Positions 24,504 through 33,228 of a stretch of DNA of 64,000 nucleotides are shown in pieces (the stretch's first letter is position 1; each line of letters begins with the position of its first letter). The stretch comes from Candidatus Gottesmanbacteria bacterium (GTDB lineage Bacteria > Patescibacteria > Microgenomatia > 2-02-FULL-39-11). Where the stretch lies: the NCBI GenBank assembly GCA_016186795.1, contig JACPKY010000001.1, positions 1-64,000 of the forward strand, in the 5' to 3' direction. Below the pieces are notes generated by a model that had not been told where the DNA came from, searched no databases, and was given only the letters and a program-made list of their open reading frames with translations. The position numbers and the translations under genes were made by a program.

Positions 24504-26639
24504 ATGGCGTCTCCTTTTTCGAAACCTTCACCCTTCCAGTCACCTCTTAGAACTGCAATCATCATTTTCGGCCTCCTCATTGGTGTTGGAGTCGGAGGGG
24601 GAGCAATTGTTACATCACTTAATTCTTCAAATCCCCAAACTTCCCCGTTATCTCAGTCACCGCTTACACAACTCATACAATCTGGTATCACACCAACCAG
24701 ACCGGCAAACCCCTACAACGTTCTTTTTGCAAAATCTATGCAAGGGGCAACGGATCTTATGACAAAAGGGCCGTTTGATAACTCTTCAAAACTTGTTTCA
24801 TCCTTACCTGACGCGATAAAACATATCAATTTCATTTCTCCATCTGAAATCATTTTCATCGATGAACTGAATGACAATGAGCATGGGAAGTCCATTAAGA
24901 AATATAATAGTGAGGATGGTTCAACGACAACACTTGTTGCCCTTGGACAAAGCACGTGGGGAATAGATGATGTCGTTTCTTCTCCCGATGGCACATACAT
25001 CGCCTGGTGGGAAGTACAATTTACGAACCAAAATCAGCTTCTGGGAGGATTTTCCCGCGTTTTTGTGAAAAAAATTCTCCCTTCTGCTTCTGCCGCGATT
25101 CAACTTACCAATGAAGTTGCAACAGAGACTACTCCTCTTCACTATCCTCTCTTTTTCGACAGGAACAATAGACTCTATCTCGATACGTTTATACCAAATG
25201 GCGGAGGATTTTATCTCGGACTTTCGATCGTTGAAAATCCAGGAGCCAATGTTTTCACTCCAATTCCAGACATGAAAGACGGGGACTATCTCTCTGATCC
25301 AGAACTTTCTCCTGATGGAACGAAAATTCTCTTCACCGCATATGATGGATCAGCTTCCTTCAAGTACACTTCAATAAGTGGACTTTCCGTCAACCGTACC
25401 TCAAATATCAACCCTAATCTCCTTGTGGTGAAAGATCTGACAACTGGTACAAAGCAGACTCTCCTCGGTTCATCAAATGGAGCACAGTACGTAAACCCGA
25501 AATGGTCAAATGATGGAACAATAGTAAGTTTCTTGGGATACCATCTCACTAGCCCCACATCATCTCAGTACGACGGTGTATTTACGTTTCGTCTTACGGA
25601 TGCATCGCCTCAGAAGGTAAATGGCATTACCTCATCACGGGTAAGACTTCTGTCACTTACTCATACCGAACTCATTTGGGGAAAACCAACATCTGAGGTT
25701 GGAAGTTTAGGCCCAAAGTACGCTCCAATTCTTAGCCAAATCAATACAACAGATATCATTTCAAACCAAACAACATCAATTCTTGCTGAACCTCTTATTC
25801 AGTATGTCAATATTTCTCCCGGAAACATATCGGGGAAAGAGGTAGCACAAAGTAATAATTCAATACAATTTTCCTCCTTTAAACCAAAAATAGTTGCACA
25901 AAAAAGACAAGATCAGCAGAATGATCCACAAACTACTCCCAGTGTCACTCCAACTGGAGGGCCCACCGTAACTCCCGGGCCAACTTCAACTCCCGGACCA
26001 TCACCTACTCCATGGACCAAACCGAAGTGCCGCGATTACTGTCAAATTCCAGAGCCAACCCCCCTCCCCCCTTCCTGCGTTGACTTCTCAAAATGTTATG
26101 ATTCTCCGCTTTACCTCTATCCACAAACAGAAACGAACGTGAAGATACAAGTCTCTGGCGCAACACTTTTTTCTGACATTCCTGAAATGGAAAACAATTC
26201 ATGGAACGTCAAAGCATACCCTGATGGAAAAATTAGAAGTCGCGGGGGCGAGTATTCATCAATTAACTATAGTTACATTGGAGATCCTCAACCCCCACCT
26301 CCATATGGCACTGTCGTTGATAAGAAAGATCTAGCAATTACTCTTAAGCGGTTTGCAGAGAAACTTGGTCTCAATGAGAAGGAGACAAACGATTTTGTTT
26401 CGTTTTGGACAAATACTCTTCCCACCACGCCATATTATCTTGTAAGTTTCTACCCAAAAGAGACTGCGCAAAAAATCATCCAGTATAGCATACGTCCTGA
26501 ACCAAACTCATTTTTGCAAATTATCATGTACTTTAAACCACTTGAGTACAAAGTGAAACTTCCTCCTCCAACCTTTCCCAAATTTGAACGCAAAGGGTTT
26601 GTTGCCGTTGATTGGAGCGGTGTAGTTGATGATAAATAA
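24504..26639 (+). CDS. Membrane-anchored beta-propeller (TolB-like) protein with C-terminal YLYP domain (711 aa)
   Basis: One N-terminal membrane segment (about residues 15-38) precedes a region with WD40/TolB-like blades: SSPDGTYIAWWE, LSPDGTKILFTAYDG and WSNDGTIVSFLGY. A Pro/Thr linker (about residues 470-510) leads to the YLYP domain starting at SPLYLYPQTETNVKI and ending RKGFVAVDWSGVV, shared with 19517-21073. Propellers of this type mediate protein contacts; no enzyme motif is seen. The start at 24504 is chosen from the promoter; an ATG five codons upstream lies in the -10 box. Its last 132 bp overlap the PAP2 gene on the other strand. Confidence 0.75.
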   Translation: MASPFSKPSPFQSPLRTAIIIFGLLIGVGVGGGAIVTSLNSSNPQTSPLSQSPLTQLIQSGITPTRPANPYNVLFAKSMQGATDLMTKGPFDNSSKLVSSLPDAIKHINFISPSEIIFIDELNDNEHGKSIKKYNSEDGSTTTLVALGQSTWGIDDVVSSPDGTYIAWWEVQFTNQNQLLGGFSRVFVKKILPSASAAIQLTNEVATETTPLHYPLFFDRNNRLYLDTFIPNGGGFYLGLSIVENPGANVFTPIPDMKDGDYLSDPELSPDGTKILFTAYDGSASFKYTSISGLSVNRTSNINPNLLVVKDLTTGTKQTLLGSSNGAQYVNPKWSNDGTIVSFLGYHLTSPTSSQYDGVFTFRLTDASPQKVNGITSSRVRLLSLTHTELIWGKPTSEVGSLGPKYAPILSQINTTDIISNQTTSILAEPLIQYVNISPGNISGKEVAQSNNSIQFSSFKPKIVAQKRQDQQNDPQTTPSVTPTGGPTVTPGPTSTPGPSPTPWTKPKCRDYCQIPEPTPLPPSCVDFSKCYDSPLYLYPQTETNVKIQVSGATLFSDIPEMENNSWNVKAYPDGKIRSRGGEYSSINYSYIGDPQPPPPYGTVVDKKDLAITLKRFAEKLGLNEKETNDFVSFWTNTLPTTPYYLVSFYPKETAQKIIQYSIRPEPNSFLQIIMYFKPLEYKVKLPPPTFPKFERKGFVAVDWSGVVDDK

Positions 26640-27119
26640 TGACAGCCACCCAACCGCTAATCCAAGTAATACTCCTCCAATAACATCTGATGGATAATGT
26701 TCACCCAGGTATATTCTTGAAAAAGCAATAAGAAAAGCAATTGTATAGTACAGATAGGAATATTTCTTATGCTTTTGCGAAAGTATATACGCTCCTGCGA
26801 AAGCAAGTGTTGCATGTGTTGAGGGAAATGAATAAGTCTGAAGGAAAGATGCTTCAGGGCGTAATCTTTGAAAAAGATTTTTTAATAAAAATTCTCCTCC
26901 CGTAATACTTCCAAAAAAGGCAACAATTAGTGCATCAAAAATCTTTTTATCCTCAATCTCTTCAAACAGAAGTAGTATTCCTGCAATAACTACCCAAATA
27001 ACTCCCCATGTTCCAACCCCTGATAAAAAGCGGAAGAAAAGTGTAAAGGGCGGGTTTATGAAATTGCCTTGGATAAAATTTATTATTCCGTAATCAAGTG
27101 CGAAGATGAACTCTCCCAT
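26508..27119 (-). CDS. PAP2-family membrane phosphatase (203 aa)
   Basis: About five membrane segments. The three PAP2 motifs are present: KNLFQRLRP (KxxxxxxRP), SFPSTHATLAF (PSxH) and SRIYLGEHYPSDVI (SRxxxxxHxxxD). These enzymes dephosphorylate lipids such as undecaprenyl pyrophosphate or phosphatidic acid. After the last membrane segment the frame continues about 40 residues into the convergent gene at 24504-26639 as a basic tail (KFGKGWRRKFHFVLKW). The tail is antisense to the conserved YLYP domain, so it is probably a read-on after loss of the original stop. Confidence 0.88.
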   Translation of the reverse strand: MGEFIFALDYGIINFIQGNFINPPFTLFFRFLSGVGTWGVIWVVIAGILLLFEEIEDKKIFDALIVAFFGSITGGEFLLKNLFQRLRPEASFLQTYSFPSTHATLAFAGAYILSQKHKKYSYLYYTIAFLIAFSRIYLGEHYPSDVIGGVLLGLAVGWLSLFIINYTAPINGNKPFAFKFGKGWRRKFHFVLKWFKVHDNLQK

Positions 27120-27153
27120 TACTTTTATTATAGAAGGTGATAGTAGTTATGTG

Positions 27154-27504
27154 TCAAACAGTGGGCGTTGCCTTAACCGTTGGAGTTGGAGAATTTGTGG
27201 CAGATGTCGTTGGCGCTGCCGTTACTGAAATAGGAGGAGATGTTGGTTTTTTCGTGGGAACTGCCGTTGGTCGCGCCTTTGGAGCTGCCGAGGGTGTTGA
27301 TGTCGGCGTTGTTGGCGGAGGTGTTGGAGTGTAGTAAATGACGGTAACTACTGGTTCTTTGGGAACTGGAGAGATAATTTGTTTACTACCCCGTAGGAAA
27401 AAATAGAGTCCTCCTCCTAATAGCGCAATTATTAGAAGGATAATAAGGATAGGAAGGAAAGATCGTGTTGTTCGTGAACGCACAGGTTGGAAGGTATCAC
27501 TCAT
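27154..27504 (-). CDS. Small single-pass membrane protein with Pro/Thr-rich outer tail (116 aa)
   Basis: With ATG at 27504 the product has a basic N-terminus (SDTFQPVRSRTTRS), one membrane segment (FLPILIILLIIALLGGGLYFF) and about 70 residues of low-complexity Pro/Thr/Ser linker. No folded domain follows. It may be a short wall-spanning spacer or a truncated surface protein. It lies 36 nt downstream of the 148-aa gene on the same strand. Confidence 0.6.
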   Translation of the reverse strand: MSDTFQPVRSRTTRSFLPILIILLIIALLGGGLYFFLRGSKQIISPVPKEPVVTVIYYTPTPPPTTPTSTPSAAPKARPTAVPTKKPTSPPISVTAAPTTSATNSPTPTVKATPTV

Positions 27505-27540
27505 ACCTTTATTATATACCACTGGAGTGTAATGCCAAAA

Positions 27541-27987
27541 TTAGCGGTACTCGATATCAAGTGCATCAATTTGTTTTTGGGTAAGTCCCTGGGATCGTAT
27601 CCAAGAAACGGCATCGACCTGAAAGGACTGCGCATTCCCAGTACGTGTTACGATGAAAGCAAAATGTTCAACTGGTTCGGTTTTGAATGTCCTTGTTATT
27701 GAAAATGTTAAACCTGTATAGGGAGTTTTATTGGCAAGATAAATATCTGGCGTATATGTTCGCATATAGAGTTCGTCTGTCTTTTCTGCCCCTTGTGGCT
27801 GTGTATCAGGCAAAAGTGTTGGCGATGATTTTATCTGTGGAGTATATGAAACAAATGGGGGCGGTGTAGGTGTTGCAGGTAAAGTTTCTTTTTCTTTTTT
27901 TGAAGACCCAAAAAGTGATGAAACAATAATGATTATAAAAAGTATTACTGCGATACCAAAAAGAAAAATAACTTTTCGTATATTCAT
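27541..27987 (-). CDS. Small membrane-anchored unknown protein (148 aa)
   Basis: The ATG at 27987 overlaps the stop of the CHAP-domain gene (ATGA), so the two are coupled. Residues about 3-25 form a membrane anchor (VIFLFGIAVILFIIIIVSSL), followed by a Pro/Thr linker and a beta-type domain of about 80 residues (TYTPDIYLANKTPYTGLTF). No family is recognised. Coupling to the cell-wall hydrolase suggests an accessory or localising role. Confidence 0.65.
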   Translation of the reverse strand: MNIRKVIFLFGIAVILFIIIIVSSLFGSSKKEKETLPATPTPPPFVSYTPQIKSSPTLLPDTQPQGAEKTDELYMRTYTPDIYLANKTPYTGLTFSITRTFKTEPVEHFAFIVTRTGNAQSFQVDAVSWIRSQGLTQKQIDALDIEYR

Positions 27988-29810
27988 GATGACTTTTGCA
28001 ACCATCCAATAATTTGCGGATATGATACTGGAATAATTCTATCATTTCTTACCTTTCCCCGTGGTCCCCAATTACCTTCAGCAACTCGGAATGATGTTGT
28101 TCCGTAGACTTCTACGACAAATCCTGTATGACCATCAGGGCTTGGTTTAAATCCGGAAACTTCAGGATCTATGGTCGTATCCCAAACAGCTAAATCTCCA
28201 ACATTTGGACTAATTACATCTTTTTTAGCAACAAATTTATACCCCGCAAGTTGACCGCTTGTAAGGTTACGAATATCAACTGCTCGGTCAACTGCCGGAA
28301 GTATTTTACCGCTTTCATGAAGAAAAGCAGCGCGGGCAAATCCCACACATTGGATGTTGTCAAATTCACTTCCCACTCCATCGTGGAATGATTTAAGCTC
28401 GGTAAGAACACTATCCGAGTAAGGGGTTGCTACATCAGTATTTAGTCGATCCAAACAGGAAATATTGACAACATTCACAATACCATCTGCAATATATGTT
28501 TTTCCATCATCATTAGTCACTTGCGCTTTACAATTTTTCTGAATGTCAGAAACAAGAAGATCAACTGATCCTCCTCCACCACCACCTGTATCACAATCAT
28601 CCGGATACGTGCCATTGAGCAAACAGAAGTAAACTTTCGGTAGATTGTAGAAAAACTGTTCATTTTCAGTACCTTTAAATTGGCACGTTTCATTTGATCC
28701 GATATCAACACCAAGAGCAAATTTGCACATAAATTGATCAATTGTCTTCGGGGTCTGTACATTACCGATAAGTCCAACAAACCGGGAAAGTTGTGCTTCA
28801 AATTTCTCCTGTTTTTGCGGGTCATTACAGGTAGTTTTCGGAAGCGAAACAACTCCTAAATCCCAAATGTCTTTTCCCAACCCGCAAGCATCTGACGCAT
28901 GGGTCTCTTCAACCCAGATAGCAAGAACAAACAACGGATTCCACATATGGGGTGGATCGGAGGAGTCAAACCCGTTTTTATAGGATGCATCAAACACTCT
29001 CCTCCATGAGTCTATAAGCGACGTCGGGTAGGTATTTTTGAATGTTGGAACAATCTGCGATTCCATTCTTCCTAAAACACCAGGAACGAGCTGATCAATT
29101 ACTGTTGCTTTACTCTCATCTGTCTTATAGTACGGGATACCGACATATGATGTGTCACTTGAGGTATCCGGAGGAAGAATTGGTGCTTCGAGAGGACCTC
29201 CTCTGATGATATTCCCACGACAAAGTCCTGCCGGAAGTACTGAACACTTTACAACTTCAAGGCTTCTAGCCATAGATTGATTTTCATCAAATAAACCAAG
29301 AACAGACTCGTTGCTAGCATTTGCAACGGTATCTTCCGATTTGATATTAAATGCTTGATTTTCTCTTACAACTTTCTCCCCGACTCCAAATGGAAAATTC
29401 GTATCGGCAAATTGTTGCGCTTCCTCTGATCCAATACCTATGAGTTGTTCAAGATTTTTTAAGATCTCGGCAAAGAAAGAAGGCAAATCTGTCGTCACGG
29501 CTTTTCCTTCAAGAATTGGGTTTTGCACACCCCGATTGATCGTATAACCACCAGCTGCCCCACCAACGGCTTGACTATCAGATTCTTGATTTTCAGATTG
29601 AATCGTCTCGCCTCCACTTGTCGTTGTGTTGGAAGATGCTTGCGGATTTTTCACCTCATCTCCAGCTTGTCCTGGGAGTCTCGTTTTGTAAATTCTTTCA
29701 AGTTCACGGCTTCGAGTACCAAGAATGTCGGAAAAATCAAGAGCAGAAACAGACGGGGGAAAGACTGCCAAGAGAAGAATCGCTATGCAGAGAAAGATGG
29801 GCAGGCGCAT
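27984..29810 (-). CDS. Secreted cell-wall hydrolase with lysozyme-like region and CHAP domain (608 aa)
   Basis: A signal peptide (residues 1-23) is followed by about 200 unrecognised residues. Residues about 275-380 have a helical segment with NPLFVLAIWVEETHASD and WDLGVVS, reminiscent of the lytic-transglycosylase Glu region. The C-terminal CHAP domain (about residues 470-605) has its Cys in IQCVGFARAAF, His in DGHTGFVVEV and a polar residue in VAEGNWGP. CHAP enzymes cut peptidoglycan cross-links or amide bonds. Such proteins often accompany type IV secretion loci as wall openers; the VirB6-like gene at 21246 fits, but is not adjacent. Confidence 0.75.
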   Translation of the reverse strand: MRLPIFLCIAILLLAVFPPSVSALDFSDILGTRSRELERIYKTRLPGQAGDEVKNPQASSNTTTSGGETIQSENQESDSQAVGGAAGGYTINRGVQNPILEGKAVTTDLPSFFAEILKNLEQLIGIGSEEAQQFADTNFPFGVGEKVVRENQAFNIKSEDTVANASNESVLGLFDENQSMARSLEVVKCSVLPAGLCRGNIIRGGPLEAPILPPDTSSDTSYVGIPYYKTDESKATVIDQLVPGVLGRMESQIVPTFKNTYPTSLIDSWRRVFDASYKNGFDSSDPPHMWNPLFVLAIWVEETHASDACGLGKDIWDLGVVSLPKTTCNDPQKQEKFEAQLSRFVGLIGNVQTPKTIDQFMCKFALGVDIGSNETCQFKGTENEQFFYNLPKVYFCLLNGTYPDDCDTGGGGGGSVDLLVSDIQKNCKAQVTNDDGKTYIADGIVNVVNISCLDRLNTDVATPYSDSVLTELKSFHDGVGSEFDNIQCVGFARAAFLHESGKILPAVDRAVDIRNLTSGQLAGYKFVAKKDVISPNVGDLAVWDTTIDPEVSGFKPSPDGHTGFVVEVYGTTSFRVAEGNWGPRGKVRNDRIIPVSYPQIIGWLQKSS

Positions 29811-29828
29811 GAGTTAAGTATAACAAAT

Positions 29829-31931
29829 TCATTTTATGTCTTCTTTCTTCCATGAAGCATAGGTACATGTTGGGTAGTTGGAACATCCATAGAATTGTTT
29901 GCCTCGACGAGTTCTCTTTAAAACAATCTCTCCTCCACATTTCGGACATGCAATACCTACCCTTTCGACAATGTTTTTGGTATATTTGCAACTGGGAAAC
30001 GTACTGCATGCCAGGAACTTCCCGAATTTCGAGAGTCTAATAACGAGCGGATTTCCACACTCTGGACACTTCTCATCTGTCGTACCTAAATCAACTTTTA
30101 CTCTTGGAGCTTCCTTAAAGACTGTTTCAAGTTTCTTATGAAAAGGCCCGAAGAATTGTCCGACAACATAATTCCACTCCTTCGTCCCGTTTGCGATATT
30201 ATCCAAATCTTCTTCCATTTCTGACGTAAATCCAACATCAAAAATATCAGGGAAGTTAGTTACCAGAAAATCGGTTACACTCCTGCCAAGGTCTGTCGGA
30301 TGAAATCTCTTCTCAATTTTCTCTACATACTTACGATCCTGGACCGTTGATATAATTGGAGCGTACGTAGATGGCCTCCCTATTCCTTTTTCCTCAAGTG
30401 CTTTGATAAGCGATGCTTCATTAAATCGCGGAGGGGGTTGGGTAAATTTCTGTTGCGGAAGAATTTTTTCATATTGTAAATTCTCCCCAACTGTAAGCGG
30501 TGGTAATATTTTTTTATCTTCACCATTTGTTTCACTTTCCCTTACTTCCGTTTCTTTCCTCTCACCATCTACTTTGTATAATGATAACCAACCGGCAAAC
30601 GTCATAACCTCTCCAGTTGCCCTCAACAGTGCTTCTTTTGAAGCCTTTCCAATCGCTTTTATTACAACTGCTGTCTGATCGAAAAGCGCTTCTCTCATTT
30701 GACAGGCAACGAATCGCTTCCAGATAAGACCGTAGAGGAGTTCCCCCTCCCGTCCTATGGATGCTGGCACCGTCTCAATCTTCCCGATATTTTGTCCACC
30801 CAATTCTATTTTTTTCATGTCTGTTGGGTTTAATCGCCAAACGTGAGTTGGTCGAATTGACTCGTGTGCCTCTTGAGCAACTTTTGATTTTGTTTTGTAC
30901 AGTATTTGAGCATCGGGTAAATAGTGCGGGTACATGTTTTTAATAAACTCGCGTACAGATGAGATTGCCTCCGCACTTATATTTGTCGAATCGGTTCGGT
31001 GATACGTAATAAGTCCTTGCTCGTAGAGAGACTGTGCCGCGTTCATTGTTTTTTTTGCACTCCAACCAAAACGATTTGCGGCAGTTTGTTGGAGAGTTGA
31101 AGTTATAAAGGGAGGAGAGGGAAAACGGCGTAATTCTTTTTTATCAACAGAATCGACGGTATATGCTGCAGTTTTCAAAACTTCAATAATTCCATTTGCC
31201 TCATCCTGCGTATGAATCTCATATGATTTTCCATTCAGCTGAAAAAAACGGGCGATGAAATTTTCTTCTTTTCCCACTTTTTCCAGTTGCACATCAATAA
31301 CCCAATACTCAACTGGCTTAAATGCTTCAATCTCTCTTTCCCGATCGACAATTAAACGAACAGCAACGGATTGGACGCGACCGGCAGAAAGCCAGCGTTT
31401 ACCCAGTTTATTCCAAAGAAGTGGTGAGAGTTTATATCCAACAAGACGATCTAAGACTCGTCTTGCTTGTTGGGCATCAACCAAATGCATATCAATACCA
31501 CGAGGATTTTGCAATGCGTGATCAATTGCAGATTTTGTTATCTCATGAAATACGATTCGTTGAAAGCGTCCATTTGATGAGCCAGCTGGCGGATGATTTT
31601 TGACTTCGTCTCTACGAAGCAGAGACGCCACGTGCCACGCAATCGCTTCTCCTTCACGATCCGGATCTGTAGCAAGAATTATTTGTTCTGACTTTCCTGC
31701 AATATCTTTCAGTTCTTTAATCTTCACTTTCCTATTTGCAATCGGTTGGTACTGAGGAACAAATTCATATACATCCTTATCTTGAATTTTCTTATCCTGA
31801 ATATGCACTCCTAATTTCTTAATCGGCAAATCGCGTATATGACCCATGGTTGCCTCAATTCGATAGCCTTTTCCTAAGAATCGAGACAATGTTTGCGCTT
31901 TGGTTGGTGATTCGACGATGATTAAATTCAT
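29829..31931 (-). CDS. topA: DNA topoisomerase I (700 aa)
   Basis: Type IA topoisomerase relaxing negative supercoils. The Toprim domain starts MNLIIVESPTKAQTL and includes ATDPDREGEAIAWH. The active-site tyrosine is near residue 309 in GLITYHRTDSTN. Two C-terminal zinc ribbons follow: CPECGNPL...CSTFPSC and CPKCGGEI...CSNYPTC. Near residue 110 a loop KNHPPAGSSN replaces the usual short linker before FQRIVFHEITK. This loop is encoded by a palindromic repeat shared with trmH, and is followed by a CGTCTCT/AGAGACG hairpin in the DNA. Otherwise length and order are normal. Confidence 0.97.
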   Translation of the reverse strand: MNLIIVESPTKAQTLSRFLGKGYRIEATMGHIRDLPIKKLGVHIQDKKIQDKDVYEFVPQYQPIANRKVKIKELKDIAGKSEQIILATDPDREGEAIAWHVASLLRRDEVKNHPPAGSSNGRFQRIVFHEITKSAIDHALQNPRGIDMHLVDAQQARRVLDRLVGYKLSPLLWNKLGKRWLSAGRVQSVAVRLIVDREREIEAFKPVEYWVIDVQLEKVGKEENFIARFFQLNGKSYEIHTQDEANGIIEVLKTAAYTVDSVDKKELRRFPSPPFITSTLQQTAANRFGWSAKKTMNAAQSLYEQGLITYHRTDSTNISAEAISSVREFIKNMYPHYLPDAQILYKTKSKVAQEAHESIRPTHVWRLNPTDMKKIELGGQNIGKIETVPASIGREGELLYGLIWKRFVACQMREALFDQTAVVIKAIGKASKEALLRATGEVMTFAGWLSLYKVDGERKETEVRESETNGEDKKILPPLTVGENLQYEKILPQQKFTQPPPRFNEASLIKALEEKGIGRPSTYAPIISTVQDRKYVEKIEKRFHPTDLGRSVTDFLVTNFPDIFDVGFTSEMEEDLDNIANGTKEWNYVVGQFFGPFHKKLETVFKEAPRVKVDLGTTDEKCPECGNPLVIRLSKFGKFLACSTFPSCKYTKNIVERVGIACPKCGGEIVLKRTRRGKQFYGCSNYPTCTYASWKKEDIK
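31572..31627. repeat. Palindromic element in topA (copy 2) with adjacent hairpin
   Basis: 31572-31603 matches the trmH element at 30 of 32 bases. It is followed at about 31607-31627 by CGTCTCT...AGAGACG, which forms a second hairpin. Confidence 0.75.
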
Positions 31932-31969
31932 TTAATTGATAACAAACCATTTTATACTCCCTGTCAAGT

Positions 31970-32024
31970 GGCTCTCATCACATGAGAGCCATCCCGAGCC
32001 CGCCAGCTGGCGGGTCGAGGGATG
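31970..32024. repeat. Intergenic double hairpin with the same CCAGCTGG palindrome (copy 3)
   Basis: A perfect 9-bp hairpin (GGCTCTCAT-CAC-ATGAGAGCC, 31970-31990) is followed by the 16-bp palindrome CCCGCCAGCTGGCGGG (31999-32014) flanked by CATCCC and GGGATG. It lies between the divergent topA and the gene at 32131. Confidence 0.75.
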
Positions 32025-32044
32025 ATACAATATTAATTTCTCCC

Positions 32045-32072
32045 TTGACATTTTTTTTGCATAAACTATTCT
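32045..32072 (+). promoter_or_regulatory. Promoter for the GNAT-type protein
   Basis: TTGACA (32045-32050) and TATTCT (32067-32072), spacer 16 nt. The transcript would start near 32079, leaving about 50 nt before the ATG at 32131. Confidence 0.55.
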
Positions 32073-32130
32073 TATGCTATGCAAAAATTTTTGCTTCAAA
32101 AGAAAGCAAAAATACATAAATATTTCTACC

Positions 32131-33228
32131 ATGCCTGTCCAGAATATTTCTAACGTACTCCATACAAATATTTCAGCGACACCCTACCCGCAAGCACTAC
32201 TTGCAGCACCTCCATGGAGTAGTTTTTTGAGACACAACGGCTACCAGGAACTTTCCAAAGAATTGAACCTTCGAATACTTCAGGATCTTGATACGATCGA
32301 GGCGCTTTGGGAGGAATTCTCTCCGAACCGTTCAGTGTTTGATACATGGGATGTACGGAAATCTTTTTCTGATGCGTATAGGTTTCGTCCAAAAGCAATC
32401 ACCATTGAAAAAAAACAAGGGAAAAAAAGGGAAACGGTTGGTGTCTTACCCCTTTGGTTTAATAGCGATGAAAATCCGGTTGGTGAGTCGAAATACTGTG
32501 ATTGCAAAAAATTTGTCTGGTTCGGAAGTAATTGGCCTGAGGATAATGTTTTCCATGTCAGAGACCCAGAACTTATACCTCTCCTTCTTATTGCTTCTCC
32601 AAAACCACTCGAACTTGCTTGTATCCGCTATGACCCAGATTATACGTTCCTTCAGGAATTTCCAGGGTTTTCAGATGAAGAAGAGAAGAAGTATTTTCTT
32701 GATCTTTCGTTTGTTTCCTCACTTGATGATTTTTTGACTCATTTGAAAAAGAAGAAGCGGTACAATCTACGGCGTGATAAGAAAAAAATTCTTTCCCTAA
32801 ATCCCACAATTACAATCAATACACATTCTCACCTTAATGATCTTTTTTCCCTTAATATGAAGCGATTCAGAGAACTTTTCCCGGGAGATCCCGATGAATA
32901 CTCTTCGTTTGAAGATGTCAGGCGGCAAAATGTATTTCGTAATCTTATCGCAAATGCAAGAAGTTATCAGTATCGGATCATTTCAACAGTTATCGAAGGA
33001 CGCGTGTGTGCCGTTGAATTCGGACTTGTCCATCACAAAACGTACTATGCCTTCAATGCTGGTGTTGATATCGGACACTACTCAGGTCTCGGAGTCTTTT
33101 CCAATTTGCTTGTTATTGAAGATGCATTAAATCTCGGATGTACAAAAATTGATTTTCTTGAAGGTGACAATCACTGGAAAGAATCCTGGCATTTAGATTC
33201 TGTAAGCCAATATCAGTTTATCAGGTAA
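32131..33228 (+). CDS. GNAT-fold acyltransferase, CelD/BcsL-like (365 aa)
   Basis: The middle and C-terminal parts match the acetyltransferase type of PF13480: FLTHLKKKKRYNLRRDKKK, then FSLNMKRF, VIEGRVCAVEFGLVHHKTY and a YYAFNAGVDIGHYSGLG-VF core, ending IDFLEGDNHWKESWH. FemAB-like relatives attach acyl or aminoacyl groups to sugars or peptidoglycan precursors; the substrate here is unknown. I start at the ATG at 32131 rather than an ATG at 32074, because the latter lies in the promoter region. The 3' end overlaps dprA by 8 nt on the opposite strand. Confidence 0.75.
   Translation: MPVQNISNVLHTNISATPYPQALLAAPPWSSFLRHNGYQELSKELNLRILQDLDTIEALWEEFSPNRSVFDTWDVRKSFSDAYRFRPKAITIEKKQGKKRETVGVLPLWFNSDENPVGESKYCDCKKFVWFGSNWPEDNVFHVRDPELIPLLLIASPKPLELACIRYDPDYTFLQEFPGFSDEEEKKYFLDLSFVSSLDDFLTHLKKKKRYNLRRDKKKILSLNPTITINTHSHLNDLFSLNMKRFRELFPGDPDEYSSFEDVRRQNVFRNLIANARSYQYRIISTVIEGRVCAVEFGLVHHKTYYAFNAGVDIGHYSGLGVFSNLLVIEDALNLGCTKIDFLEGDNHWKESWHLDSVSQYQFIR

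Noticed and set aside
27137..27334. Plus-strand frame rich in Val/Gly
   Set aside because: It is the reverse complement of a Pro/Thr linker. Similar frames at 60497-60874 and 63656-63928 were rejected for the same reason.
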